From assembly GCF_964036635.1 (NCBI RefSeq), contig NZ_OZ038524.1:411001-475000 (forward strand): 64,000 bases of DNA, written 5' to 3'. The DNA is from Tenacibaculum dicentrarchi (GTDB lineage: Bacteria > Bacteroidota > Bacteroidia > Flavobacteriales > Flavobacteriaceae). A program made the position numbers and the translations under genes. A model generated the notes under the pieces. That model had not been told where the DNA came from. It saw nothing but the letters and a program-made list of their open reading frames with translations, and made no database searches. This document shows, in pieces, positions 27,082 through 36,386 of this stretch; position 1 is the stretch's first letter, and each line of letters opens with the position of its first letter.

Positions 27082-28404
27082 ATGAATATTACAAAACAAA
27101 ATGTAGATGCGTTAAACGCAGTTGTGAAAATAGATATCGTTGCTGAAGATTATCAAGCAAAGGTAAATGCAGAATTAGAAGCACGTCGTAAAAAAGCGAC
27201 ACATCCTGGTTTTAGAAAAGGAGAAGCGCCTATGGATCTTATCAAAAAGCAACACGAAATAGAAATCGTAATAGAAGAGGTAAACAAAGTAGTACAAGAT
27301 TCTTTAAATAAATTTTTAACAGAAGAAAAGTTAGATCTTTTAGGAAATCCGTTACCTGTAGAAAACAAAGATTTCAGATGGGATGCTAAAGACTATTCTT
27401 TTGAATTCGAATTAGGATTAGCTCCTGAATTTGATGTAGATTTAGCGCCAGCAAAAAATGTTACTAAATATAGTATTTTTGCTACCGATGAATTATTAGA
27501 CAAAGAAATTGAAAATATCCAAACTCGTTTTGGTAGTCAATTACCTGTTGATACCGCAAATGAAGAGGCAAACATAACTGGAACTTTTGTAAACGAAGAA
27601 AAAGAAATTAACAAAAAAGCAACGCTTTCTGTAAAAGAAATTAACGGAAAAGCAAACTTAGAAAAGTTTGTAGGTGCTAAAGCTGGTGATGTTTTAGAAT
27701 TAGGAACAAAAGGTTTATTTGAAGACGCTCACAAATTACAAGAAGTTTTAGGTGTACCTCATGAAGGTGTTCACGATTTAGACGTAAACGTATCTTTTAC
27801 AATTGACCAAGTTACAAAAACAGAACCTGCTCCTTTAGAAAAAGAATTATTTGAAAAATTATTCGCTGACGGAAGTGTAACTACTACTGCTCAATTAAAA
27901 GATAAAATAAAAGAAGATGCTGAATTACAATTCGAGCAGCATGCCGATCAGCAATTATTAAACGCAATTACTGAAGAGTTAGTTCAAAATACAAAGTTCG
28001 ATTTACCAGCAACATTTTTACAAAAATGGTTACAAACTGCAGGAGGAAAAGAATTAACTATTGAACAGGCTGCTGCTGAATATAGCAAATCTGAAAAAGG
28101 TTTACGTTACCAATTAATCGAAGGAAAGGTTATGAGAGATAACGATATCAAATTAGAATATGCTGAATTGGTAGATTATGCAAAAGGATTTATCCGTTCG
28201 CAAATGGCACAAATGGGTAATATGAACCCTGAGGAAAAAGAATTAAACGATATTGCTGGTAGAGTTTTACAAAATCAGCAAGAAGCGCATAAATTACAAT
28301 CTCAATTAATTAGCCATAAATTATTAGCTTTTTATAAAGAAAAAATGACTTTTGATACCAAAGAGGTATCTTATGAAGACTTTGTTCAAGAAGTTTACAA
28401 ATAA
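27082..28404 (+). CDS. tig: Trigger factor (ribosome-associated chaperone)
   Basis: A 440-residue protein with the N-terminal ribosome-binding region (HPGFRKGEAPMDLIKKQ, the GFRxGxxP signature), a divergent central PPIase-like region and the helical C-terminal chaperone arms. It shields nascent chains at the exit tunnel. It precedes clpP and clpX in the classical tig-clpP-clpX order, but a terminator after tig suggests separate transcription. Confidence 0.95.
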   Translation: MNITKQNVDALNAVVKIDIVAEDYQAKVNAELEARRKKATHPGFRKGEAPMDLIKKQHEIEIVIEEVNKVVQDSLNKFLTEEKLDLLGNPLPVENKDFRWDAKDYSFEFELGLAPEFDVDLAPAKNVTKYSIFATDELLDKEIENIQTRFGSQLPVDTANEEANITGTFVNEEKEINKKATLSVKEINGKANLEKFVGAKAGDVLELGTKGLFEDAHKLQEVLGVPHEGVHDLDVNVSFTIDQVTKTEPAPLEKELFEKLFADGSVTTTAQLKDKIKEDAELQFEQHADQQLLNAITEELVQNTKFDLPATFLQKWLQTAGGKELTIEQAAAEYSKSEKGLRYQLIEGKVMRDNDIKLEYAELVDYAKGFIRSQMAQMGNMNPEEKELNDIAGRVLQNQQEAHKLQSQLISHKLLAFYKEKMTFDTKEVSYEDFVQEVYK

Positions 28405-28429
28405 GAATAATTACTATTATTTATATTTT

Positions 28430-28457
28430 AAAAACCTGAATGAAAATTCAGGTTTTT
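28430..28457 (+). terminator. Terminator after tig
   Basis: Stem AAAAACCTGAA / TTCAGGTTTTT with a 6-base loop, then a T-run, 26 bases after the tig stop. Confidence 0.85.
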
Positions 28458-28535
28458 TTAGGTATAAACAGTATTGAAATACTAACTAAATAGTTCTTAT
28501 ATTTACACCATTATAACCCAAAAAACATTTTCAAA

Positions 28536-29195
28536 ATGGATTACGGAAAAGAATTCGAAAAATACGCAACAAAAGAGCACGGAATAAATAGCACATATTT
28601 AGGGAAAATAACCAGTAGTTTAACGCCATATATTATGGAAGAACGTCAAATGAACATTACCCAAATGGATGTTTTCTCTCGTTTAATGATGGACAGAATT
28701 ATCTTTTTAGGTACAGGAGTTAATGACCAAGTAGCTAATGTAATTCAAGCACAATTATTATTTTTAGAAAGTGTTGATGCAAATAAAGATATTTCAATTT
28801 ATATCAACTCGCCAGGAGGAGGTGTGTACGCAGGTTTAGGTATTTACGATACCATGCAATTCATCAAGCCAGATGTAGCAACAATTTGTACAGGAATGGC
28901 AGCTTCAATGGGAGCTGTATTAATGTGTGCAGGAGCAAAAGGAAAACGCTCGGCATTACCACACTCACGTATTATGATTCACCAACCAATGGGTGGCGCT
29001 CAAGGGCAGGCTTCTGATATGGAAATTACCGTAAAAGAAATTGGAAAGTTAAAAACTGAATTATATGATATTATTGCAGATCATTCAGGGCAAACTTTTG
29101 AAAAAGTACAACAAGATTCGGATAGAGATTATTGGATGAAAGCTGAAGAAGCGAAAGCGTACGGAATGGTAGATGAAATATTAAAAAGAAAATAA
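28536..29195 (+). CDS. clpP: ATP-dependent Clp protease proteolytic subunit
   Basis: A 219-residue ClpP with catalytic Ser124 (TGMAASMGAVL) and His149 (RIMIHQPMGG). It forms the 14-mer proteolytic chamber that works with ClpX, encoded 112 bases downstream. The full N-terminal propeptide region is present. Confidence 0.96.
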   Translation: MDYGKEFEKYATKEHGINSTYLGKITSSLTPYIMEERQMNITQMDVFSRLMMDRIIFLGTGVNDQVANVIQAQLLFLESVDANKDISIYINSPGGGVYAGLGIYDTMQFIKPDVATICTGMAASMGAVLMCAGAKGKRSALPHSRIMIHQPMGGAQGQASDMEITVKEIGKLKTELYDIIADHSGQTFEKVQQDSDRDYWMKAEEAKAYGMVDEILKRK

Positions 29196-29218
29196 TACTT
29201 CAGAATTACCGATAAAAT

Positions 29219-29281
29219 AAATGACTCTTTTTATGTTTTTTTAATAGATAAAGAAAGCATTAAAAGAGTTTCATTTTTTTA
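29219..29281 (+). terminator. Possible hairpin terminator between clpP and clpX
   Basis: AAATGACTCTTTT and AAAAGAGTTTCATTT can pair imperfectly around a loop of about 30 bases, followed by a run of T. It may cause partial termination between clpP and clpX. Confidence 0.5.
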
Positions 29282-29307
29282 ATAATTAAGAATAACAAGT
29301 TAGTCAA

Positions 29308-30546
29308 ATGTCGAAAGAAGAAAACTTACAATGTTCCTTTTGTGGGCGTAAAAAACCAGAAACCGATTTATTAATCGCTGGTATGGATGCTCATATTTGT
29401 GATAAATGTATAGAACAAGCGCACGGAATTGTAGCTGAAGAAGTAGCTGAAGCAATAGAATCAAGCTTACCAAAAGATTTAACCTTAAAAAAGCCAAAAG
29501 AAATTAAAGCTTTTTTAGATGAATATATTATTGGGCAAGATGAAACGAAAAGAGGAATGTCGGTTGCGGTATATAATCACTATAAACGATTATTACAAGC
29601 TAAAGATGATCAGGATGAGGTAGAAATTGAAAAATCTAACATTGTTTTAGTAGGAGAAACAGGAACTGGTAAAACATTAATAGCACGTACAATTGCTAGA
29701 ATGTTAAACGTGCCATTTTCTATTGTTGATGCTACTGTTTTAACACAAGCAGGATATGTTGGTGAAGATGTTGAAAGCATTTTAAGTCGTTTATTACAAG
29801 CGGCAGATTATGATGTAGACAAAGCCGAGCGAGGAATTGTTTTTATTGATGAAATTGATAAAATTGCTCGTAAAGGCGATAATCCATCAATTACTCGTGA
29901 TGTTTCTGGTGAAGGTGTGCAACAAGCCTTGTTAAAATTATTAGAAGGTTCTGTAGTAAATGTAGCGCCTAAAGGCGGAAGAAAACACCCAGACCAAAAA
30001 TTTATTGAAGTAAATACCAAAGATATTTTATTTATCGCAGGTGGTGCTTTTGCAGGAATTGAAAGAATAATCAGTAAGCGTTTAAATATGCAAGCGGTAG
30101 GGTATAGCGCTTCAATTGATGAAGACAAAGTAGATGAAACTAATTTATTACAATATATTATTCCTTCAGATTTAAAATCGTTTGGATTAATTCCTGAAAT
30201 TATTGGACGTTTACCTGTATTAAGTTACATGAATCCTTTAGATGCAAAAACATTGCGTGCTATTTTAACAGCGCCTAAAAATTCATTAGTTAAGCAATAC
30301 ACAAAGTTGTTTGCAATGGATGATATTGCCTTTTCTTTATCAGAAGAAGCGATGGAATATATTGTAGAAAAAGCAATAGAATACAAGTTAGGAGCTCGTG
30401 GATTACGTTCATTATGTGAAGCTATTTTAACCGATGCAATGTTCGAAATGCCTAGTTCTGATGACAAAGAATTAATAATTACCAGAGAATATGCCGAATC
30501 GAAAATAACAAAATCAGGTATTAAAAAATTAAAAGCAGTTTCATAA
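29308..30546 (+). CDS. clpX: ATP-dependent Clp protease ATP-binding subunit
   Basis: A 412-residue AAA+ unfoldase. The N-terminal zinc-binding domain is intact (CSFCGRKKP ... CDKC), followed by Walker A GETGTGKT, Walker B IVFIDEIDKIA and the C-terminal sensor-2 region (LGARGLRSLCE). It unfolds tagged substrates and feeds them to ClpP. Confidence 0.97.
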   Translation: MSKEENLQCSFCGRKKPETDLLIAGMDAHICDKCIEQAHGIVAEEVAEAIESSLPKDLTLKKPKEIKAFLDEYIIGQDETKRGMSVAVYNHYKRLLQAKDDQDEVEIEKSNIVLVGETGTGKTLIARTIARMLNVPFSIVDATVLTQAGYVGEDVESILSRLLQAADYDVDKAERGIVFIDEIDKIARKGDNPSITRDVSGEGVQQALLKLLEGSVVNVAPKGGRKHPDQKFIEVNTKDILFIAGGAFAGIERIISKRLNMQAVGYSASIDEDKVDETNLLQYIIPSDLKSFGLIPEIIGRLPVLSYMNPLDAKTLRAILTAPKNSLVKQYTKLFAMDDIAFSLSEEAMEYIVEKAIEYKLGARGLRSLCEAILTDAMFEMPSSDDKELIITREYAESKITKSGIKKLKAVS

Positions 30547-30564
30547 TTTTTTAAAACTATTTAT

Positions 30565-30594
30565 AAAAAAACCATCAATATTTGATGGTTTTTT
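30565..30594 (+). terminator. Terminator after clpX
   Basis: AACCATCAA / TTGATGGTT stem bordered by A and T runs, 20 bases after the clpX stop. Confidence 0.85.
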
Positions 30595-30658
30595 CTGTTT
30601 TATATATCTAGTACTTTTATTAATTACTGCTTGAAAATATCAAAAAAACTGAAATTTA

Positions 30659-30755
30659 TAGCCCTGATTGAAGCATTTGTTTGAGCTCTTTTTTATTTTT
30701 TCTTTTCGAAAAAAAATAAAAAAAGCGAGTGCGGAAAGCAGGAAATTGCTTCAAA
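30659..30755 (-). repeat. R2 dispersed structured repeat, copy 2
   Basis: Inverse-orientation copy of the R2 element, 8 bases after the stop of the LRR gene and in its sense. It has the long apex (ATTTTTT...AAAAAAT). Relative to the other copies CCCGC reads CCTGC and TCGGGG reads TCAGGG, a compensating pair of changes. Confidence 0.85.
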
Positions 30756-30763
30756 TTATTTTT

Positions 30764-31627
30764 TTAATAATTAATTCGTTTGTTATATTTTTTTATCCAA
30801 GATGCTATTTCATCAGGTTTTAAATTATAGGTTTTTATTAATTTGTTTTTGATGTTTTGTAAATGTGTTTCGTTTAATACTTCCGATTCAAAGGCTGTAA
30901 TAACTTTTTGTTTAAATTCTTCGGAATGAGTTTTTACAGGAATTGATATAATTTTTTTAGGAGTTGTAACAGGCGCTTTTTGCACAGTATTTATCGTTGT
31001 TGTGTAATTTGCCGTGGCATCTTTATACCATCCTTCAGGGGTATTGTTAAGCTGTGTATCGTTTACCAAAATATTTTTTAATCTATTTGTAGTGATGTCT
31101 AAGGTTTCTAATTTTGTACAGGCTTTAACATCTAAATTTGTTAATTTATTATAACTAGCGTACAAAGTTTCAAGGTTTGGATTATCGCCTAAAATTAAAC
31201 TTTCTAAATTATTGCTATCACAACTTACATAAACTAATTGATTATTGTTACTAAGGTCAAGGCTTTTAATTTTGTTTTCACTACAATTTAAAAAAGTAAT
31301 AGAGGTACTTTTTGATAAATCTATCTTAGTAATATTATTACCAAAACAATCTAATCGTTTTAAATTAGGGAAGCTTTCAAGCCCTGTTAAATCTTTAATT
31401 TTAGAGTGTACGTTGGGTAATAATTTGTTGGTTATTGGGTCGTTTATATTCAAATTAACCACATATTTTGCATCGCTAACCAAAATATTTCCATTTAAAC
31501 CATTCGAATCAATATCTAAATCAATTAAACATTCTTCTAAACCAATATCAGGAATTATAATGGTTTCTTGCGCCGTTGTATTTAAAGCGATAAAAAGTAA
31601 AAAATAGAAGGGTATTGTTATTTTCAT
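30764..31627 (-). CDS. Secreted leucine-rich-repeat protein
   Basis: A 287-residue protein with a signal peptide (residues 1-19, ending NTTAQ) and about five leucine-rich repeats at residues 70-190 of the short Bacteroidota type (LKRLDCFGNNITKIDLSKS, ITFLNCSENKIKSLDLSNN). A Thr/Pro linker leads to a charged helical C-terminus of about 65 residues (about 220-287). No T9SS sorting tail is evident. The repeats suggest protein binding at the cell surface or in the periplasm; the ligand is unknown. The R2 repeat directly follows the stop codon. Confidence 0.75.
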   Translation of the reverse strand: MKITIPFYFLLFIALNTTAQETIIIPDIGLEECLIDLDIDSNGLNGNILVSDAKYVVNLNINDPITNKLLPNVHSKIKDLTGLESFPNLKRLDCFGNNITKIDLSKSTSITFLNCSENKIKSLDLSNNNQLVYVSCDSNNLESLILGDNPNLETLYASYNKLTNLDVKACTKLETLDITTNRLKNILVNDTQLNNTPEGWYKDATANYTTTINTVQKAPVTTPKKIISIPVKTHSEEFKQKVITAFESEVLNETHLQNIKNKLIKTYNLKPDEIASWIKKYNKRINY

Positions 31628-31737
31628 AATTGGGGATTTATTGCAAAATTATCTATTTATATGCTTTTATCAACTAAAATTTAGAAGATATTTATTTAAG
31701 TAAAACAAGGGTTAAAATCTGGTATATTTTAAAATTG

Positions 31738-31745
31738 TACCTTTG
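31738..31745 (+). promoter_or_regulatory. -7 element of the dnaG promoter
   Basis: TACCTTTG fits TAnnTTTG and lies 22 bases before the ATG at 31767. It overlaps the upstream in-frame TTG at 31743, which argues that translation begins at 31767. Confidence 0.6.
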
Positions 31746-31766
31746 CGAGTTGTATTTTATACGATT

Positions 31767-33761
31767 ATGATAACCCAACAAACAATAGATAAAGTTTTTG
31801 AAGCTGCCCAAGTTGCTGAGGTAATTGGCGAATTTGTGCAATTGAAAAAATCAGGAAGTAGCTTTAAAGGATTGAGCCCATTTACTGATGAGCGAACCCC
31901 CTCGTTTATGGTATCGCCAGTAAAGCAAATCTGGAAAGATTTTAGTACTGGGAAAGGTGGAAATGCAGTGTCGTTTTTAATGGAACATGAACATTATTCT
32001 TATCCTGAGGCTATTAAATGGTTGGCTAAAAAATATAATATTGAGGTAGAAGAAACCGAGCAATCTGACCAGCAAAAAGAACAACTTAATGAACGAGAAA
32101 GTATGTTTTTGGCATCTAAATTTGCGAAAGATTATTTTCACGATTTATTAATGAATAGCCAACAAGGGCGTGCAATTGGTTTATCTTACTTTAAAGAAAG
32201 AGGTTTTAGAGAAGATATTATTGAAAAATTTGAATTAGGATATTGTAAAGACGAGTGGGATAATTTTACCAATGCCGCGCTAAAAAAAGGCTACGATTTA
32301 AAATATTTAAAATCGACAGGATTAACCATTGTAAAAGAAGGTGGTACGCAAGACCGAAAATTTGACCGTTTTAAAGGACGTGTAATGTTTCCGATTCATA
32401 GTATGTCGGGGCGAATTTTAGGTTTTGGAGGACGAATTTTAACCAATGATAAAAAGGCAGCAAAATATTTAAATTCACCAGAAAGTGATATTTACCATAA
32501 AAGTAAAATTTTATATGGACTTTATCAGGCAAAAAAAGAAATTGCAAAGCTTGACAATTGTTATTTGGTAGAAGGATATACTGATGTTGTTTCTTTTTAT
32601 CAATCAGGAATTGAAAATGTGGTAGCCTCTTCAGGAACAGCATTAACACCCGACCAAATCCGATTGGTAAACCGTTTGACAAAAAATATTACGGTTTTAT
32701 TTGATGGCGATGCCGCAGGAATTAGAGCCTCTATGAGAGGTATCGACTTGATTTTAGAGCAAGGAATGAATGTAAAAGTAATTTCTTTTCCTGAAGGAGA
32801 AGACCCTGATAGTTTTGCAAAATCACATTCAACAACTGAATTAAAACAGTTTTTAGAAGATAAATCGCAAGATTTTATTGAATTTAAAGTTTCTTTATTA
32901 ATGAGAGAAGCAAAGAATGATCCTGTAAAAAAAGCAGGATTAATTCGTGATATTGTAACGAGTATTTCAAAAATTCCTGACGGTATTCAGCGAGAAGTTT
33001 ATGTGCAAGAATGTGCGCGTATTATGGATATTTCAGAGCAAGTTTTATTTAGTGAATTAGCGCAGTTGTTAAATAAAAGTGTTGCAAATTCGAATAAACG
33101 AAGTGCAAATCAGCCAACAGCATCTTATACTGAAACGGCATCGCAAGCTTCTATGGGGGTTGTAAAAGGCGGCGCAAAAGGACGCAAAGAAATTAATCAA
33201 TTAGAGATTTTAGAAAAAGAAATTATCAGAATATTATTATTGTATGGTAATGAAACGGTCGATTTTGTAAATTGGGTGGCTACAGTTGATGAAAAAGGGC
33301 AGCCTGTTTTAGAAAAAGAAGAATATCAAAATACGGTTTCAAACGAGTTGTATTTAAATTTACAGGAAGATGAAATTGAGTTTGCCAATGAGCTTTTTAA
33401 ATTAACCTATTATCAGTTAGTGCATCAATTAAATCAAGATGAAAAAATTTCTATTGATCGATTGATAATGCACGAAAATCAAGAAATAGCAAGCTTGGTA
33501 ACCAATATTTTAATGGATGAAGAAAAATATTCGTTAAGCGATTGGGAGCGCAAAGAAATTGTTGTTACAACGGCTATAAAAGTATTACCGAAATTAGTTT
33601 CTGATGCTGTTTTAAACCTGCGAAGAATTTTAATAGAAGAAAAAATTAAAGAAATAATGAAGGAAGTTCAAGCGCAAAAAATAACGCTTGATTTAGAAGA
33701 AATAGTAAACTACACCGACTTAAAAAAACGTCTTTTTGATAAGTTAAACAGAGTGGTTTAG
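31767..33761 (+). CDS. dnaG: DNA primase
   Basis: About 664 residues: CHC2-like N-terminal domain (1-100), TOPRIM catalytic core (LVEGYTDVVSFYQSG and LFDGDAAGIRA), and a C-terminal helicase-binding region. It makes RNA primers for replication. The four zinc ligands of the standard CHC2 finger are all replaced: the CPFH position reads SPFT (Ser37, Thr40) and the CFGC position reads DFST (Asp58, Thr61). The start is set at the ATG 31767 because the frame extension begins with TTG inside the -7 promoter box. Convergent with nadE across an R1 repeat. Confidence 0.95.
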   Translation: MITQQTIDKVFEAAQVAEVIGEFVQLKKSGSSFKGLSPFTDERTPSFMVSPVKQIWKDFSTGKGGNAVSFLMEHEHYSYPEAIKWLAKKYNIEVEETEQSDQQKEQLNERESMFLASKFAKDYFHDLLMNSQQGRAIGLSYFKERGFREDIIEKFELGYCKDEWDNFTNAALKKGYDLKYLKSTGLTIVKEGGTQDRKFDRFKGRVMFPIHSMSGRILGFGGRILTNDKKAAKYLNSPESDIYHKSKILYGLYQAKKEIAKLDNCYLVEGYTDVVSFYQSGIENVVASSGTALTPDQIRLVNRLTKNITVLFDGDAAGIRASMRGIDLILEQGMNVKVISFPEGEDPDSFAKSHSTTELKQFLEDKSQDFIEFKVSLLMREAKNDPVKKAGLIRDIVTSISKIPDGIQREVYVQECARIMDISEQVLFSELAQLLNKSVANSNKRSANQPTASYTETASQASMGVVKGGAKGRKEINQLEILEKEIIRILLLYGNETVDFVNWVATVDEKGQPVLEKEEYQNTVSNELYLNLQEDEIEFANELFKLTYYQLVHQLNQDEKISIDRLIMHENQEIASLVTNILMDEEKYSLSDWERKEIVVTTAIKVLPKLVSDAVLNLRRILIEEKIKEIMKEVQAQKITLDLEEIVNYTDLKKRLFDKLNRVV

Positions 33762-33822
33762 GCGCTTTGTTTTTAAAATATTTAGTGTAAAAAAAGTCTT
33801 CCGAAGTTTTAATACTTTTTAG

Positions 33823-34109
33823 AGCCTGTTTAAAAATTAAAGAAACTGTCAGTTCGAGTGATTTTTTTCCTTCAAAAAAATTGTATCGAGAACTTTTTTG
33901 TATAAAGTTCATCAACATAAAAGAACTCAAATTCTCGATACAATTTTAATTCCTTTTAGTCATTAAAACCACTCGAATTGACAAGGGTAATCAAAAAAAG
34001 GGAATAACTACGGAAAATCAGGATGCGAAACTGAACTAAATTCAGTTTGACGGATTCGATTTCTTATTTTTATGTTACAAAACGTTTTTAAATGAAATTT
34101 AAATAGGCT
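33823..34109. repeat. R1 dispersed repeat, copy B (MITE-like, 287 bp)
   Basis: Reverse-orientation counterpart of copy A, nearly identical over its length, with terminal inverse repeats AGCCTGTTTAAA and TTTAAATAGGCT (one mismatch). It is flanked on both sides by TTTTAG (33817-33822 and 34110-34115), a possible target-site duplication. It occupies most of the 400-base gap between dnaG and nadE; nothing else is seen in that gap. Confidence 0.85.
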
Positions 34110-34161
34110 TTTTAGTTTTTATAAAAGATGATTTACTTTCATCTCTGTTTTCAAGTTCAAT

Positions 34162-34950
34162 TTACTTCAATTCACTAGGAATTTCACAAACAGGAATCGG
34201 AATCATCTTATGTTGATTGATACGATTTAATCGAGTATAAATTTTAAAAACTTCTAGTTCTCTGTTTTCAAAATCACCTTCCGTTTTTCCTGAATCTAGC
34301 ATTTTCATTGCCCATTCTAATTCATCATAAGAAGCACCAATTTGATCTTCATCTGTTCTGCTATCGCCAAAAAGTCCATCGGTAGGTTGGGCATTTTGTA
34401 TTGAATCAGGTACTTTTAAATGTGCTGCCAAGGCATAAACTTCCGATTTTACTAAATCGGCAATTGGGCTTAAATCTACACCGCCATCGCCATATTTTGT
34501 ATAAAAACCTACGCCAAAATCTTCTACTTTATTTCCTGTTCCTGCAACTAATAAACCGTGTAATCCTGCAAAATAATACAGCGTAGTCATACGTAAACGA
34601 GCACGAGTGTTTGCTAAGGCTAAATCGGTTTTTGCAGATGTTTCTACTTCAGGAACAACGGTTTTAAAACCTTCAAAAACACTTGTTAAATCTACTTCAG
34701 CTTCATTAACATTGCTAAAACGCGCTTTTAACTGTTTAATATGTTCATTTGCTCTGTTTACTTGGCTTTTAGCTTGATGAATCGGCAATTCAACACATAA
34801 AACTTTTAAGCCAGTTTGGGCACATAAGGTTGAAGTAACAGCGCTATCGATACCGCCAGAAATACCTACCACAAAACCATTTACTCCCGCTTTATTGGCG
34901 TATTCTTTTAACCATTTTACAATATGTTCAGAAACTTTTGGTGTATTCAT
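34162..34950 (-). CDS. nadE: NAD synthetase (ammonia-dependent)
   Basis: About 262 residues with the N-type ATP pyrophosphatase motif VVGISGGIDSAVTS and the NAD synthase signatures GTGNKVEDFGVGFYTKYGDGGVDLSPIADL and DGLFGDSRTDEDQIGASYDELEWAM. It lacks the glutaminase domain, so it uses ammonia. The ATG at 34950 is chosen over the upstream TTG. It is divergent from gldB, the arrangement I recall from Flavobacterium johnsoniae. Confidence 0.95.
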   Translation of the reverse strand: MNTPKVSEHIVKWLKEYANKAGVNGFVVGISGGIDSAVTSTLCAQTGLKVLCVELPIHQAKSQVNRANEHIKQLKARFSNVNEAEVDLTSVFEGFKTVVPEVETSAKTDLALANTRARLRMTTLYYFAGLHGLLVAGTGNKVEDFGVGFYTKYGDGGVDLSPIADLVKSEVYALAAHLKVPDSIQNAQPTDGLFGDSRTDEDQIGASYDELEWAMKMLDSGKTEGDFENRELEVFKIYTRLNRINQHKMIPIPVCEIPSELK

Positions 34951-35046
34951 AATCAACTATATTTTATAAGGGTTTATATAAAAATGATATAAACTATTTT
35001 AGTAATTTCGACGTTGTAATATTAAATGTAAATATACTATAAGTTC

Positions 35047-36009
35047 ATGAGAAAATTTTTAGCACTTTGTGTTTTAGCTTTAGCGATAATATCTTGCAAA
35101 AAAGAAATTAATTCTAAATTAAAAGTAGATGTTTCTGATATTAAAATTAATCTCAAGATAGATAGATTTGATGTTGATTTTTATAAAACAACTTCTGCCG
35201 ATTTAGGTAAAACAAAACTGAAATATCCATTTTTATTTCCGCAAGAACCCGACAGTGTTTGGATTAATAAAATAAACAATAAAGATGAACGTGAATTGTA
35301 TAATGAAACACAAAAAGTATTTTCTAATATAGCTGGTTTAACGGCTGATTTAAGTTCATTTTTTAAGCATTTAAAATATTATAATCCGAAGGCTAAAACG
35401 CCAAGAGTAATTACGATGCTTACCAATATTGATTATGATAATCGCATTGTTTTTGCCGATAGTTTATTGCTTATTTCTTTGGATGCTTATTTGGGTAAAA
35501 AACATCCTTTTTACAGTGAATATCCTGCGTATATAAAACAAAATAATGAAAAAGAACAGGTTATTGTCGATGTAGCAAAAGCCATTTTAAATGCGCATAA
35601 GTTTTCTAAAAAACCACGAAGTTTTGTTGATAAAATGATTTATAAAGGTAAAAAAATGTATCTATTAGACGCGTATTTACCAGCAGTTTCTGATTCGTTA
35701 AAAATAGGATATTCACAAAATAAAATGCGTTGGGCAGAAAGTAATGAAGCGCAAATTTGGAAATATTTTATCGAAAAAAACATGCTATATAATACTGATA
35801 AAGAGCTAGATATTCGCTTTTTAGATATTGCGCCTTTTTCAAAGTTTTATCTGGAAAAAGATAGGCAATCTCCAGGAAGAATAGGGGAGTTTATTGGTTG
35901 GCAAATAGTGCGTTCGTACATGCAAAAGAATGATGTATCTTTGCCAGAATTATTACGTAAAAATGAAGCGGAAATCTTCATAAAATCAAACTATAAACCA
36001 AAGAAATAA
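35047..36009 (+). CDS. gldB: Gliding motility lipoprotein GldB
   Basis: A 320-residue lipoprotein (lipobox AIISC, Cys18) that matches GldB, with the YPFLFPQEPDSVWINKI segment and the C-terminal FIGWQIVRSYM. GldB is needed for gliding and for stability of the gliding/T9SS machinery in Flavobacterium. Its stop overlaps the gldC start by one base (TAATG), so the two are translationally coupled. Confidence 0.93.
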   Translation: MRKFLALCVLALAIISCKKEINSKLKVDVSDIKINLKIDRFDVDFYKTTSADLGKTKLKYPFLFPQEPDSVWINKINNKDERELYNETQKVFSNIAGLTADLSSFFKHLKYYNPKAKTPRVITMLTNIDYDNRIVFADSLLLISLDAYLGKKHPFYSEYPAYIKQNNEKEQVIVDVAKAILNAHKFSKKPRSFVDKMIYKGKKMYLLDAYLPAVSDSLKIGYSQNKMRWAESNEAQIWKYFIEKNMLYNTDKELDIRFLDIAPFSKFYLEKDRQSPGRIGEFIGWQIVRSYMQKNDVSLPELLRKNEAEIFIKSNYKPKK

Positions 36010-36344
36010 TGGCGATAGAGCACACTTCTAAAGTAACATTTACAATAGGCTTAGACGAAAATAAAATTCCTGAAGAAATTTCATGGAATGCCGAAGATGG
36101 AGGCATTAATAATGAATCATCAAAAGCGATTATGTTATCGGTTTGGGATCATAAGAAAAAAGATACTTTACGTATGGATCTATGGACCAAAGATATGCCT
36201 GTTGATGAAATGAAGCAATTTTATCATCAAACATTATTGTCAATGGCAAGTTCATTTGAAAGAGCTACTGATGATAAAAAAATGGGTGACACAATGCGTG
36301 ATTTTTGTGAGTATTTTGCTGAGAAATTAGAATTGAAAAAATAG
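36009..36344 (+). CDS. gldC: Gliding motility protein GldC
   Basis: A 111-residue cytosolic protein without signal peptide, matching GldC (KVTFTIGLDENKIPEEISWNAEDGG, IMLSVWDHKKKDTLRMDLWT). It is coupled to gldB. It aids gliding, but its exact role is not settled. Confidence 0.93.
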   Translation: MAIEHTSKVTFTIGLDENKIPEEISWNAEDGGINNESSKAIMLSVWDHKKKDTLRMDLWTKDMPVDEMKQFYHQTLLSMASSFERATDDKKMGDTMRDFCEYFAEKLELKK

Positions 36345-36355
36345 TTTTAAAACCT

Positions 36356-36384
36356 AAAAAAGCAGCTTAAAAAGCTGCTTTTTT
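36356..36384. terminator. Bidirectional terminator between gldC and folK fusion
   Basis: Stem AAGCAGCTT / AAGCTGCTT with A and T runs outside, 11 bases past gldC and just before the converging folK-kinase stop. Confidence 0.85.
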
Positions 36385-36386
36385 AG

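Noticed and set aside
31743-31766. Upstream TTG start for dnaG
   Set aside because: The TTG lies inside the probable -7 promoter box, and the ATG at 31767 matches the family start.
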